A DNA stretch of 64,000 nucleotides from Candidatus Doudnabacteria bacterium RIFCSPHIGHO2_02_FULL_42_25 (GTDB lineage Bacteria; Patescibacteria; Doudnabacteria; UBA920; O2-02-FULL-48-8). The stretch spans positions 76,956-140,955 of the forward strand of contig MFEQ01000006.1 in NCBI GenBank assembly GCA_001777665.1, given 5' to 3'. This document shows positions 1 to 8,036 of this stretch, in pieces (the first letter of the stretch is position 1; each line of letters begins with the position of its first letter). A program made the position numbers and the translations under genes. A model generated the notes under the pieces. The model searched no databases. It was not told where the DNA came from and worked only from the letters and a program-made list of their open reading frames with translations.

Positions 1-659
1 CCAGAGGTAATCACGGCATCTCCGGTTTTGATTAATTCATTCTGGGTTACTAAATCCAAACTCAATCCCAAACCATGCTCGCCTTTTATCAACCCTTTCG
101 CAGTAGAGTCAACGACTTCAGAATTGACCACAATTCCCGGGTCAGTAATCAAAAGCACCTCTGCCGAGCGTTCACTGACATTTGTAACTTTGCCGACCAA
201 AATTCCTGGCTGCACAACCACAGGTTGCCCTATTTCAATATTATGATTTTTGCCTTTATCGACAATTACGACTTGTGAAAAACCGGTGGTATCGAGGGTC
301 AGCGCTTCCACGGGCAACAAATTAAAAGGCCCTTGCTCGCTAAAATTCAAAGCATTCCGAAGTGCTGCATTTTCATTTTGAGCGGATTTTAACCGAGCAT
401 TTTCAAAAGCCAGTTGATCGACTTCAGCGCTTAATTTCGCATTCTCTGAAACCAATTTGCGAATTGTAAATAAGGTACTAAAAGTAACTTTAACACTGGT
501 TGTCGCCGCCTTTAACTTCGAGGTAACAAAACTAAAACCGCGAAAAAAACCATCCTTCGCCCACCCAATGTACCCAGTTGCATCGGAAATTATAAGCAAT
601 GCAATGAGTACAAAGACTATAAAAATCTTCGTAAAAGTTTTCGAATAAATAAATCTCAT
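1..659 (-). CDS. mreC: Rod shape-determining protein MreC, C-terminus outside window
   Basis: The frame opens at an ATG at 659 and reaches the left window edge without a stop, so the C-terminal part is missing. The visible 219 residues show a short cytoplasmic tail, one membrane segment (about residues 12-25, IFIVFVLIALLII), a coiled-coil stretch (about 68-105) and the start of the beta domain with VVIVDKGKNHNIEIGQPVV. That is the usual MreC order. MreC is anchored in the inner membrane and connects MreB filaments with the cell-elongation machinery. It starts 3 bases after the mreB stop, in the order proS-mreB-mreC, so it is probably co-transcribed. Confidence 0.9.
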   Translation of the reverse strand, partial: MRFIYSKTFTKIFIVFVLIALLIISDATGYIGWAKDGFFRGFSFVTSKLKAATTSVKVTFSTLFTIRKLVSENAKLSAEVDQLAFENARLKSAQNENAALRNALNFSEQGPFNLLPVEALTLDTTGFSQVVIVDKGKNHNIEIGQPVVVQPGILVGKVTNVSERSAEVLLITDPGIVVNSEVVDSTAKGLIKGEHGLGLSLDLVTQNELIKTGDAVITS

Positions 660-662
660 ACG

Positions 663-1721
663 CTACCTTGGAATTTGCTCAAATTCAGTAAGCACTAAAA
701 CATCTTTCAGGCTGGATAAATCTTCTAGGACTATGCCAGTTCCTCGGACCACAGCGGTGAGTGGGTCGTCTGTCACTACAACTGGCATTCCAGTTTCTTC
801 TGCAACCAATTTATCAAACCCTCGAAGTAGTGCGCCTCCGCCAGCTAATGTAATACCCCGATCCATAATATCGGCAATCAACTCTGGTGGAGTTTCTTCA
901 ACCACAGATTTGATATTATTGACTATTACTCGAACTGAACGCAAAATCGCGGTTCGAATCTGTTCATCATTGACTTGAATTTCTTTGGGCAGACCAGTAA
1001 CTAAATCCCGCCCGCGAATAGCGGTTTTTAATCGTTCTCGCATCGGAAGCGCTGAACCGATTTTTATTTTTACATCTTCTGCAGTACGCTCGCCCAATAA
1101 TAAATTAAATTCATCTCGCGCAAATTGAATAATATTTTCATTCATTTCATCACCCGCGATTCGAATGGATCTGGATACCACAATCCCACCTAAAGAGATC
1201 ACAGCTATTTCTGCAGTCCCACCACCAATATCCACAATAAATGAGCCTTGCGGATCCTGGACCGGTAATCTAGCCCCAATAGCGGCAGCCATCGGCTCTT
1301 CAATCAAAAAAGCCATTCTCGCTCCAGCGTTTAGAGTAGCATCCTGGACAGCTCTTTTCTCGACTTCGGTAACACCAGAAGGAATCCCGATCACGACACG
1401 TGGCCGAGACAAAAAACCAAGCGCGGCTTTGTTAACTTTTTCTATAAAATACTTCAACATCTGTTCAGTGATTTCAAAGTCCGAAATGACTCCATCAACC
1501 AGCGGTCGATGTGCTACGATATGTGCCGGCGTGCGCCCGACCATTCGTTTGGCTTCGTCACCGATTGCCAATATTTGTCTGGTTTTTTGATTAATCGCAA
1601 CAACAGATGGTTCATTAATAACAATACCCTTGCCCTTAACATAGACAAGAGTATTGGCAGTTCCTAAATCAATGCCTATATCTTTTGAAAATTTATCGTA
1701 AACTAAATCAAGTATCGCCAC
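663..1721 (-). CDS. mreB: Rod shape-determining protein MreB (paralog 1)
   Basis: Actin-like ATPase that polymerises under the membrane and directs lateral wall synthesis. At 352 residues it has normal MreB length. The phosphate-1 motif DIGIDLGTANTLVYVKGKG is near the N-terminus, phosphate-2 DIGGGTAEIAV is near residue 165, and the adenosine motif GGGALLRGFD is near 295. The start is a GTG at 1719-1721, with no clear Shine-Dalgarno. It lies between proS and mreC. A second mreB at 11.6 kb is linked to murA, so the genome carries at least two actin paralogs in different operons. Confidence 0.96.
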   Translation of the reverse strand: MAILDLVYDKFSKDIGIDLGTANTLVYVKGKGIVINEPSVVAINQKTRQILAIGDEAKRMVGRTPAHIVAHRPLVDGVISDFEITEQMLKYFIEKVNKAALGFLSRPRVVIGIPSGVTEVEKRAVQDATLNAGARMAFLIEEPMAAAIGARLPVQDPQGSFIVDIGGGTAEIAVISLGGIVVSRSIRIAGDEMNENIIQFARDEFNLLLGERTAEDVKIKIGSALPMRERLKTAIRGRDLVTGLPKEIQVNDEQIRTAILRSVRVIVNNIKSVVEETPPELIADIMDRGITLAGGGALLRGFDKLVAEETGMPVVVTDDPLTAVVRGTGIVLEDLSSLKDVLVLTEFEQIPR

Positions 1722-1765
1722 GGCTGGGGAAATTTAATTATAGGCAGATTTTGTTTTAAATTGTT

Positions 1766-3004
1766 TTATTTTAGACTCTTCGTGAGGTCCTTTACTTTAA
1801 CGATTGATGTTCGCTCACTGTTTCGATCTTTAATTTCAACAGAATCGCTTTCTAAGGTTTTATCCGAGACCAAAATTCGAGTAGGTATACCAATTAAGTC
1901 AGCATCCGCGAATTTTTCTCCAGCTCGGGTATCTCGCTGATCATATAGTACTGAAAAGCCCTGTTCCTGTAAAGCATTGTAAATTTTATCCGAATCTTTT
2001 TGATCTTTGGCAATATTTATCAGATGTAAATCAAAAGGTGACACTGATTTTGGCCAAATGATCCCCTTTTCATCGTGGAATTTTTCCACAATTACTCCCA
2101 TCAATCGGGTGATTCCGATGCCGTAGGAACCCAAAATCACCGGGACACTGTTGCCTTGTTCGTCTTTATAATACAATTTCATCTGCTCGGATTTAATCGA
2201 GCCAAAATTGAAAATGTTTCCCGTTTCAGATGCTTGCACTTCTTCCAGATCATTCTTTTTTAAGCCGAGTTGATCCAAAACTTTATCATCCATCACTTCT
2301 TTATTGACTGCGACGTTTTTCTCTCGTGACAAATATATTGTATCCTCGCCACCTGGAAGTAATGTTTGAAACTCGTGACTAAATTGCGTAAATGCCCCGC
2401 CAGATGCAAATGTTAAGAACGTATCATTACCCAACCCGACTCTTTCAAAAACTTTGAGATAGGATTGGATGGCTTGGTTGTAAAAATCTTCGTGTGCTGC
2501 GGGATCTGTAGTATATGAATACATGTCCTTCATCAAAAACTCACGACCGCGCAAAATCCCGCTCTTTGCACGTAACTCATTACGTAGTTTAGTTTGAAAT
2601 TGGTAAACAAAAATTGGCAAGTCACGATAGCTTTGGATATATTCTTTCATCATCTCTGTGATCTGTTCTTCGTGAGACCAACCTAGGCCAACTTCGGTGC
2701 CACTTTTGAGTTTGGATTTAAACCAAATATCGACTTTTTTATCATCCCAACGGTCAGTTTTTTCCCAAAGTTCTTTCGATTGCAGAGTTGTCATGATCAA
2801 TTCTTTGCCACCGATCGCATTCATTTCCTCTCGGATAATTTGCTTGATTTTTTCGATAACCATTAAGCCCAGCGGTAAATACGAATAGACCCCGGCCATT
2901 TCTTTGTGAATGAACCCGGCCCGAATCAAAAGCTGCGCATTTATCGCTTCTTCATCTTTTGGAGCTTGTTTTAACGTCTTAGTAAATAGTTCGCTTTGTA
3001 ACAT
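1766..3004 (-). CDS. proS: Prolyl-tRNA synthetase without editing insert
   Basis: Class II aminoacyl-tRNA synthetase that charges tRNA-Pro in the cytoplasm. Motif 2 is seen around RGREFLMKDMYSY and motif 3 around GSYGIGITRLMGVI; the C-terminal anticodon-binding fold follows (SPFDLHLINIAK onward). Length is about 412 residues, against roughly 570 in typical bacterial enzymes. The usual INS deacylase domain between motifs 2 and 3 is absent, so cis editing of Ala-tRNA-Pro is not expected. An upstream in-frame TTG at 3013 exists, but the ATG at 3004 sits about 8 bases after a TATAAT box, which favours that start on a leaderless mRNA. Confidence 0.95.
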   Translation of the reverse strand: MLQSELFTKTLKQAPKDEEAINAQLLIRAGFIHKEMAGVYSYLPLGLMVIEKIKQIIREEMNAIGGKELIMTTLQSKELWEKTDRWDDKKVDIWFKSKLKSGTEVGLGWSHEEQITEMMKEYIQSYRDLPIFVYQFQTKLRNELRAKSGILRGREFLMKDMYSYTTDPAAHEDFYNQAIQSYLKVFERVGLGNDTFLTFASGGAFTQFSHEFQTLLPGGEDTIYLSREKNVAVNKEVMDDKVLDQLGLKKNDLEEVQASETGNIFNFGSIKSEQMKLYYKDEQGNSVPVILGSYGIGITRLMGVIVEKFHDEKGIIWPKSVSPFDLHLINIAKDQKDSDKIYNALQEQGFSVLYDQRDTRAGEKFADADLIGIPTRILVSDKTLESDSVEIKDRNSERTSIVKVKDLTKSLK

Positions 3005-3012
3005 ATGAAGCA

Positions 3013-3042
3013 ATTATAGCAATTATTCAAAAACAGTGTCTA
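3013..3042 (-). promoter_or_regulatory. proS promoter, apparently leaderless
   Basis: On the minus strand TAGACA and TATAAT are separated by 18 bases. The proS ATG follows the -10 box by 8 bases, so transcription would begin at or next to the start codon. No Shine-Dalgarno fits in between. Confidence 0.6.
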
Positions 3043-3046
3043 GCGA

Positions 3047-3142
3047 GGCACTTTGTAAAATTAACTCGCGCAGGTCGACGGACCGAGCGCGTAGGCCGAA
3101 AATTCAGCAGAATTTTACGGCCGGTAATTTTACAACAGTGCC
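3047..3142. repeat. Cloverleaf-like palindromic element
   Basis: Outer arms GGCACTTTGTAAAATTA (from 3047) and TAATTTTACAACAGTGCC (ending 3142) pair almost perfectly. They enclose two inner hairpins, one around GGTCGACGGACC within CGCGC/GCGCG arms, the other GGCCG...CGGCC with an inner AAATTC/GAATTT. The same outer-stem-plus-hairpins plan recurs at 21.2 and 23.0 kb. It separates the proS promoter from a plus-strand promoter. Confidence 0.6.
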
Positions 3143-3152
3143 GAGCGATCTA

Positions 3153-3181
3153 TTGACAAAAGACTTAAAAATGAGAATAAT
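3153..3181 (+). promoter_or_regulatory. Promoter of GC-rich orphan gene
   Basis: TTGACA at 3153-3158 and AATAAT at 3176-3181 are separated by 17 bases. The context TATTGACAAAA is shared with the promoters at 8833, 58174 and 61395. A leader of about 60 bases follows. Confidence 0.7.
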
Positions 3182-3248
3182 TAGTAGTTGTATTCGGCAA
3201 CAGTGACCAAATCATTGCTGCGGAAGCAAAAATTCAAGGAGGGTAAGG

Positions 3249-3563
3249 GTGAACAAAACCGAGCGAGCAGAACTGGCAAAGAAGGCTTTTGCGCTGGCAA
3301 TCAACGCACGGATACGTAAAACTCCAAGTTTGGCCCACATTCACGTTCTTGATCTTGAGTACAGCAACAGCTGGCCCGTGACTTGCGTCTGGAGCGTACC
3401 GGCAACTGTGTCCGCTACTGTCGATAGGGTGTACGCCGACATTTTCCTGGACGAAGAGTGGCGTGAATTCGTGGTTTGCATCACACGAATGGCGAACGAA
3501 GGCTACTCGATCTCCCACAACGATTTCAGTCACTACCCAGCTCAACTACTCACGCCGAGGTGA
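3249..3563 (+). CDS. GC-rich orphan protein, 104 aa, unknown function
   Basis: GTG start preceded by a strong AAGGAGGG Shine-Dalgarno five bases away. The protein starts MNKTERAELAKKAFALAINA and I recognise no family in it. It looks soluble, with a helical N-terminus and a mixed alpha/beta remainder, and no signal peptide or membrane segment. Base composition is visibly richer in GC than the surrounding minus-strand genes, and it is transcribed against them from its own promoter to its own terminator. The leader shares TTCGGCAACA with the leader of the gene at 58295. It is one of the orphan cassettes discussed in the findings. Confidence 0.75.
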   Translation: MNKTERAELAKKAFALAINARIRKTPSLAHIHVLDLEYSNSWPVTCVWSVPATVSATVDRVYADIFLDEEWREFVVCITRMANEGYSISHNDFSHYPAQLLTPR

Positions 3564-3626
3564 ACAACTCCAACGATAGCGGGAGCCAAACAAGCGCCTG
3601 CCACGGTTGAAACGCACTAGGACGTG

Positions 3627-3680
3627 AAAAACGCGGAGGGTTTAAAGACTCAAAATCTTCTACTCCCCGCGTTTTCTTTT
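3627..3680 (+). terminator. Rho-independent terminator of the orphan gene at 3249
   Basis: AAAACGCGG at 3627 pairs with CCGCGTTTT at 3667, followed by CTTTT. The loop is about 30 bases and may fold further. Confidence 0.7.
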
Positions 3681-3687
3681 GCCATTC

Positions 3688-3724
3688 TACGTATTTTATG
3701 CGATCGCGCATTTTACGTATTATA
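3688..3724. repeat. Copy 3 of palindromic repeat framing the PaaX/Cas2-like module
   Basis: This 37-base copy has the core GCGATCGC between TACGTA ends and differs from copy 1 (4867-4903) at one base. On the minus strand it contains TATAAT, which overlaps the stop codon of the gene ending at 3720. Confidence 0.8.
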
Positions 3725-4313
3725 TTCTTTTTACAGCTTCAATGAACATTTTGTTAGTATCGTCAGATACAATTATGAGCCCTCGCACTATTCTTCTGTA
3801 TGCAGGATCATCGGATTGGCCTCTTCCTCTCGTTATATGATCGAAGCCTCCTACTGCAGTCACTAAAATCCAAGGATTGTGCTCTTCCACATCAGGTAAT
3901 TCATGCCGGTGCTCATTGAAATCCCGACGGTATTCATCTAACCGTAACTGCAGTAATTTATCCCAATCGATCAAGAATTTCTCCTCAATCCCGAAAGATT
4001 TTAAAATTTCTTTGTATGCAGTGAGAATTCCATTTTTTACTTCTTTCAAATACTCCCTAAAAAAATCTTCGTGAAAATTAATCAGTGTTTCAGTTTGAAA
4101 ATAGACTAAACAGAGCGCCGTGACTACTAATTCATTAAAGATCCGATCTTGTTCAGTTTGGGATAACGAGTCAAAATTAATTTCGCTTCTAAAATCTATA
4201 TTTCGAAATAAGTCAAAAGCTGACTTTATTGCCTTCATAGTAATGGCCACAGTATCTTTTGCCGAATTTGGAGGACCGTAAACAAGTTTTCTGAACATAA
4301 AATAGAGTCTCAC
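3720..4313 (-). CDS. Unknown protein paired with PaaX/Cas2-like regulator
   Basis: 197 residues starting at a GTG (4313), with no recognised family. It looks soluble and helix-rich in the middle (about residues 55-130), with an acidic, His-rich segment around residue 135. The C-terminal part, GLIIVSDDTNKMFIEAVKRI, could be a Rossmann-like strand-helix. The GTG follows a degenerate copy of the module repeat exactly as the ATG of the upstream gene follows copy 1, which supports this start. An in-frame ATG at 4298 is the alternative. Its stop overlaps repeat copy 3. The pairing suggests a function linked to the regulator-like neighbour. Confidence 0.7.
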   Translation of the reverse strand: MRLYFMFRKLVYGPPNSAKDTVAITMKAIKSAFDLFRNIDFRSEINFDSLSQTEQDRIFNELVVTALCLVYFQTETLINFHEDFFREYLKEVKNGILTAYKEILKSFGIEEKFLIDWDKLLQLRLDEYRRDFNEHRHELPDVEEHNPWILVTAVGGFDHITRGRGQSDDPAYRRIVRGLIIVSDDTNKMFIEAVKRI

Positions 4314-4350
4314 TACGCCTAATTGTGCGATCGTGTATTTTGCGTAGAAT
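4314..4350. repeat. Degenerate copy 2 of the module repeat
   Basis: TACG...GTGCGATCGTGT...GCGTAGAAT aligns along its length with copies 1 and 3 and keeps the central GCGATCG. It overlaps the last codons of the PaaX/Cas2-like gene and ends at the GTG of the following gene. Confidence 0.6.
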
Positions 4351-4867
4351 CAAACAGCATTCTGCCTTCTAGGATATTAACATTTAATTCTACTTGTAAT
4401 TCTTTTAATAGCTCTTTAAATTCTGGTAGTAGCTCCCAAGGTCCGATAAAAACACTCTTTTGCAACATCATAAAGCCGTTTTGAATTAAAAATCGTCTTA
4501 AAAATTGTCTGGCTTTTTTCTTTTCTTCGGGGATATCAAACATAACTAGAGTTGAAAATCCGTTATTCTTTGCCCTTCTCAACTTTCTTGAGTATATATA
4601 TTTCAAACTCCTTGCCCGCCCTAAATTCGTTATCTGATAGTATGTTTTTCTTTCTTTTTTGATTTTTTTTACTAAGCCATCTCTGTCTAGTTCCCAAAAA
4701 GCTCTGGAAATTTTATAGCGATCATAATATTTAAGCCTTTTGATATATTGATACTTGCCTTCAAAAGGATAAGGAATCAGCTCCCCCATATCGCGCAAAA
4801 ACCAAAGCAATTCTCCAGTAATTGTCTTTAGACGCTTCTTGATTTTTCTTTTGGTAGTACGTTTCAT
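4319..4867 (-). CDS. PaaX-type winged helix with Cas2-like C-terminal domain
   Basis: 182 residues. The N-terminal half is basic and resembles a winged helix (about residues 10-85, with FWELDRDGLVKKIKKERKTY as the turn and wing). The C-terminal half (about 95-170) starts FSTLVMFDIPEEKKKARQFL and has the ferredoxin-like Cas2/PaaX-C pattern, including the early Asp after a hydrophobic strand. Family members are usually transcription regulators (PaaX) and are often mislabelled Cas2; no cas1 or CRISPR array lies nearby. The ATG overlaps repeat copy 1, which sits between a TATAAT box and the start, so it may repress itself. Confidence 0.75.
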   Translation of the reverse strand: MKRTTKRKIKKRLKTITGELLWFLRDMGELIPYPFEGKYQYIKRLKYYDRYKISRAFWELDRDGLVKKIKKERKTYYQITNLGRARSLKYIYSRKLRRAKNNGFSTLVMFDIPEEKKKARQFLRRFLIQNGFMMLQKSVFIGPWELLPEFKELLKELQVELNVNILEGRMLFDSTQNTRSHN

Positions 4868-4903
4868 ACGTATTTTACGCGATCGCGCATTTTACGTATT
4901 ATA
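4867..4903. repeat. Copy 1 of the module repeat, promoter/operator position
   Basis: 37 bases with the palindromic core CGCGATCGCG between TACGTA ends. On the minus strand it runs from a TATAAT box to the ATG of the PaaX/Cas2-like gene, the place for an operator covering the transcription start. Confidence 0.75.
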
Positions 4904-4909
4904 GCAAAT

Positions 4910-6028
4910 TTAAAAAATATTGCTAAATAATCGCTTAAAGCCTTCGCTGTATCTCGTTACATCTTTCACTGTCACGAAAATCATTAACAAAATAAGCAAG
5001 GCAAAGCCAGCAGCATTGGCATACTGCTCGGCTTTGATGTTCAATTTCTTTCTTCGAATTTTTTCAATTGCTAGAAATAGAATCCGTCCACCATCCAGCG
5101 CTGGAAATGGCATGGCGTTTAAAATAGCCAGATTAATCGATAGCACTGCTGTGAATTGCAGTAAATAAATTATTCCAAGCTGTGTCACATCCCTGGTTAA
5201 TACTGCTATACCCACTGGACCTGAAAGTGCGGCCCCGACATTTTGTCCTTGAAACAAGCCCGCTATTAAAGCTCCGAATGCAGAAAGCGTTAGCCACAAA
5301 ATATTAACTGTGGCTTCGAATCCTTTGATCGGGGCCATATACCAAGGATAAGAAACAAATCCTACACTACCTAGAGCAACTCCTAATGGCCCTTGGCCTT
5401 CCGGTGGATTTGCTCTCGGAATAATAGTTTTTTCGACAAAGTCATCGCCGTGCTTGATGGTATAAATCGTTGGCTGACCACCCTTTATTTGAGTTATTTC
5501 TCTCGCATGATCGATTGAGGCCACATCCTGTCCATCGATACGAGTAATAAAATCTCCGACCTTAACTCCAGCTTGAGCAGCTGGGCTATCTGGAGCTACT
5601 TCCAGGATTCCCACCCGTACATCTCGCAGTTTTGCATATGATGGCAACTCTTCTCCGTCCGCTAAAACGGTTGGTAGTCCCAGTCCCATCCCGATTGAAA
5701 TCAAAACCCAGGCAAAAATCACATTCATCGTCACCCCCGCTACAAGTACCGCGAATCGCTGCCAGCCAGTTTTATTCCCAAAGCTCTTCGGATCTTGAGT
5801 ATCTGATCCATCTTCACCAACGATTTTGACAAAGCCCCCAAGAGGTATCGCATTCACGCTATAAACCGTGTCACCTTTCTTGATTCCAAAAATTCGAGGT
5901 GGGAACCCAAATCCAAATTCATCCACTTTCATCCCCGCCCGTTTGGCCATGACAAAGTGCCCTAGTTCGTGCACGAACACCAGGAGACCCAGAACTATAA
6001 TAAAAACTATTATCGTAAGTAAAATCAT
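4910..6028 (-). CDS. rseP: RIP-type site-2 metalloprotease RseP/RasP
   Basis: Membrane zinc protease that cuts transmembrane segments, as in regulated intramembrane proteolysis. The first membrane segment carries the zinc motif HELGH near residue 20. A PDZ domain follows (about 125-205, VGDFITRIDGQDV), and the second active-site motif NAMPFPALDGGRI is near residue 310. The chosen ATG at 6028 overlaps the stop of the upstream gene as ATGA. A longer frame from 6103 adds 25 residues in front of the first membrane segment and is less likely. It is the last gene of a frr-led run. Confidence 0.93.
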   Translation of the reverse strand: MILLTIIVFIIVLGLLVFVHELGHFVMAKRAGMKVDEFGFGFPPRIFGIKKGDTVYSVNAIPLGGFVKIVGEDGSDTQDPKSFGNKTGWQRFAVLVAGVTMNVIFAWVLISIGMGLGLPTVLADGEELPSYAKLRDVRVGILEVAPDSPAAQAGVKVGDFITRIDGQDVASIDHAREITQIKGGQPTIYTIKHGDDFVEKTIIPRANPPEGQGPLGVALGSVGFVSYPWYMAPIKGFEATVNILWLTLSAFGALIAGLFQGQNVGAALSGPVGIAVLTRDVTQLGIIYLLQFTAVLSINLAILNAMPFPALDGGRILFLAIEKIRRKKLNIKAEQYANAAGFALLILLMIFVTVKDVTRYSEGFKRLFSNIF

Positions 6029-6360
6029 AAAACTATCATAGCAGAAATTAAACCCAAAACTCCAATAAAGATTATCCAAAAGAAGGTTAAAATAATCCTC
6101 CAAGGATTAACTTTGGACCCTGAAATATCAGCTGCTTTCACCCTTTCCTTTAAAAAAATAAATGCTGTTATAAATAAAGATAAGAAAGATAAAACAACAG
6201 TAACAATAAAAATAGCGAAACTTATAAATTGAAGATTGCAATTATTATCTGGCGTTGTGAATAAAATATCACAGCTCGTATTGGCGGCAACAATTAAAGA
6301 AATAATGGCAATTGGTATACAAAAACTTAAGATACCGACCAAAATTTTCCTTGTTATCAT
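6025..6360 (-). CDS. Small membrane protein, three predicted segments
   Basis: 111 residues with hydrophobic segments at about 7-27, 45-70 and 88-110; no family recognised. Between segments 1 and 2 is a short loop with two cysteines (SCDILFTTPDNNC) that may form a disulfide outside the membrane. Start and stop overlap the neighbours by four bases (ATGA) on both sides, so translation is likely coupled from frr through to rseP. The role is unknown. Confidence 0.75.
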   Translation of the reverse strand: MITRKILVGILSFCIPIAIISLIVAANTSCDILFTTPDNNCNLQFISFAIFIVTVVLSFLSLFITAFIFLKERVKAADISGSKVNPWRIILTFFWIIFIGVLGLISAMIVL

Positions 6361-6917
6361 ATCGTCATTACTTCTTTTTCTTTAGCTTCGGCGATTTGCT
6401 TGATCTGTTCATTAAACCCATCTATTACTTTCTGCATCTCATCCTTCCCTGCTCTCAAATCATCTTCGGAAATTTTCCCATCTTTTTCCATTTTCTGAAT
6501 TTCTTTCCAAATTTCTTCTCTGACGTTGCGGATGGCTACTCGAGACTTCTCGGCCATCTGGGCGACTACTTTTACCAACTCTTTTCTTCGTTCTTCGGTC
6601 ATCTGCGGAATAATTAGTCGAATATAGTTCCCATCGTTTACCGGATTGATGCCGAGGTTAGAAGCCTGGATGGCTTTCTCTATATCCTTCAAAGCATTTT
6701 TATCATAAGGCTGGATAGCGATTTGTCTCGGTTCAGGCACAGAAATTTGCGCAATGGTTAGCAACTGTGTCGGTGCACCATAATAATCAACAGTAATATT
6801 TTCAACTAATCCACCATTGGCTCGGCCAGTACGCAGGGTGGCGAGTTCAGATTGGAGATGCTGAACAATTTTTTCAAACTCAACTTGTTTTTTATCTAAT
6901 ACTGGTAACATCGTCAT
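6357..6917 (-). CDS. frr: Ribosome recycling factor
   Basis: Splits post-termination ribosomes together with EF-G in the cytoplasm. The 186-residue protein has the family's three-helix bundle and small beta domain. Diagnostic segments are LRTGRANGGLVENITVDYYG near residue 33 and RIVNVR-like RVAIRNVREEIWKEI near 130. Two start codons are possible (6917 and the ATG at 6911), and the sequence does not decide between them. The stop overlaps the next start by ATGA. Its clustering with rseP is common in bacteria. Confidence 0.96.
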   Translation of the reverse strand: MTMLPVLDKKQVEFEKIVQHLQSELATLRTGRANGGLVENITVDYYGAPTQLLTIAQISVPEPRQIAIQPYDKNALKDIEKAIQASNLGINPVNDGNYIRLIIPQMTEERRKELVKVVAQMAEKSRVAIRNVREEIWKEIQKMEKDGKISEDDLRAGKDEMQKVIDGFNEQIKQIAEAKEKEVMTI

Positions 6918-6918
6918 A

Positions 6919-7962
6919 CTACCTTAATCCTATATAAATAATATTTGAACTACTGGGGTTAATTAGTATACTATCGATTATCGAAGATGTCGGCAAGACC
7001 TTCGTCTCCCAAGTTAACCCGCCATTTACTGATTTGTAAATTGTAGATGCCACACTAGCGTATACTGCATTGGAATTATTTGGCTCTACAGTGATGGAGG
7101 AAACACTAAGCGCACCATTACGTACTGGAAGGGATAAAAACGACCAATTCGAAGCAGAGTCCACGGTTCGATACAAACCTTCTTCAGTACCGAGATAGAC
7201 GACTCCGGCTTGCTTCGGATCTATTGCCAAATCATTAAAGGCACTCACAGAAGGAAGTGCATTGTTGGAGCTAAACAAATTGTCTTCAGTAAGGACTGAC
7301 GATACTTCAATCCAAGACAATCCGGCATCAGGACTTTTGTACAATCCAGCTTGCACGGCCAAAGCATACGCGATATTCGAGGAATCGAATTCGATATCGA
7401 CTACGCGATTAGTTAAATCTTTTACTGTTTGCCAGGTCCGGCCCGCATCAGTGGAACGGATGATCTCACCATTATTTAAACCAGCCAAAATTGTCGAAGA
7501 ATTATTGCGAGCGAGAGTAATCGATAAAACTGTGTTGCTATCTGACGGTTCAGAATAAATATCCACCCAGGACGTTCCGCCGTCCACGCTTTTGATAATT
7601 TTCCCACTTTTACCGACGATTCCCGAAGCATAAACCGTGCTCCCATTGGCTGGGTCCAGAACCAGGTCCCCTACAGAAATTCCAGATAAAATATACTTCC
7701 AAGATTTCGCCCCATCTTCAGATTTATACATCCCTGCTCCAGCCGCTGCATAAACTATTTCGGAATTATTCGGATCAAAAGCCAAAGCTGTAATCGGTAA
7801 ACTATTTATATCTCCTTTGGGCAACAAAGCATTGCTAGCCGAATATGTCTGGCCTCCGTCCTCGGATTTGAATACACCACGAGTCCCACCACCCAAATCA
7901 AAAACATTGCAGCTGGCTGCAGTCAGTGAAAGCCCTAAAATTAAGATGAAAAATCTTTGCAT
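6919..7962 (-). CDS. Lipoprotein with BNR/YCF48-like beta-propeller repeats
   Basis: 347 residues starting with a lipoprotein signal peptide; the lipobox LTAASC places the lipid-attached Cys at residue 18. The mature part is built from at least seven repeats of the type YKSxDGGxxW (VFKSEDGGQTY, MYKSEDGAKSW, IIKSVDGGTSW, IIRSTDAGRTW, LYKSPDAGLSW, LYRTVDSASNW, IYKSVNGGLTW), with NNSxxVYA spacers. These Asp-box repeats form a seven-bladed propeller in sortilin- and YCF48-like proteins. It is exposed on the cell surface and its ligand is unknown. The gap to frr is one base. Confidence 0.85.
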   Translation of the reverse strand: MQRFFILILGLSLTAASCNVFDLGGGTRGVFKSEDGGQTYSASNALLPKGDINSLPITALAFDPNNSEIVYAAAGAGMYKSEDGAKSWKYILSGISVGDLVLDPANGSTVYASGIVGKSGKIIKSVDGGTSWVDIYSEPSDSNTVLSITLARNNSSTILAGLNNGEIIRSTDAGRTWQTVKDLTNRVVDIEFDSSNIAYALAVQAGLYKSPDAGLSWIEVSSVLTEDNLFSSNNALPSVSAFNDLAIDPKQAGVVYLGTEEGLYRTVDSASNWSFLSLPVRNGALSVSSITVEPNNSNAVYASVASTIYKSVNGGLTWETKVLPTSSIIDSILINPSSSNIIYIGLR

Positions 7963-7976
7963 ACTTTCGCAGTTGT

Positions 7977-8012
7977 TCCTCCCCTTAATATAAGGGGAGG
8001 TTAGGAGGGGTT
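7977..8012. repeat. CCTCCCC/GGGGAGG dispersed palindrome
   Basis: TCCTCCCCTTA...TAAGGGGAGG followed by TTAGGAGGGGTT. Related palindromes lie at 25324-25344 and 34310-34410, all between genes and usable as terminator hairpins. Confidence 0.6.
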
Positions 8013-8036
8013 ATTCATAAGGATTAGGCTGCTGTT

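Noticed and set aside
3234..3545. Minus-strand ORF opposite the orphan gene at 3249
   Set aside because: The plus frame has promoter, AAGGAGGG and terminator; the reverse has none.
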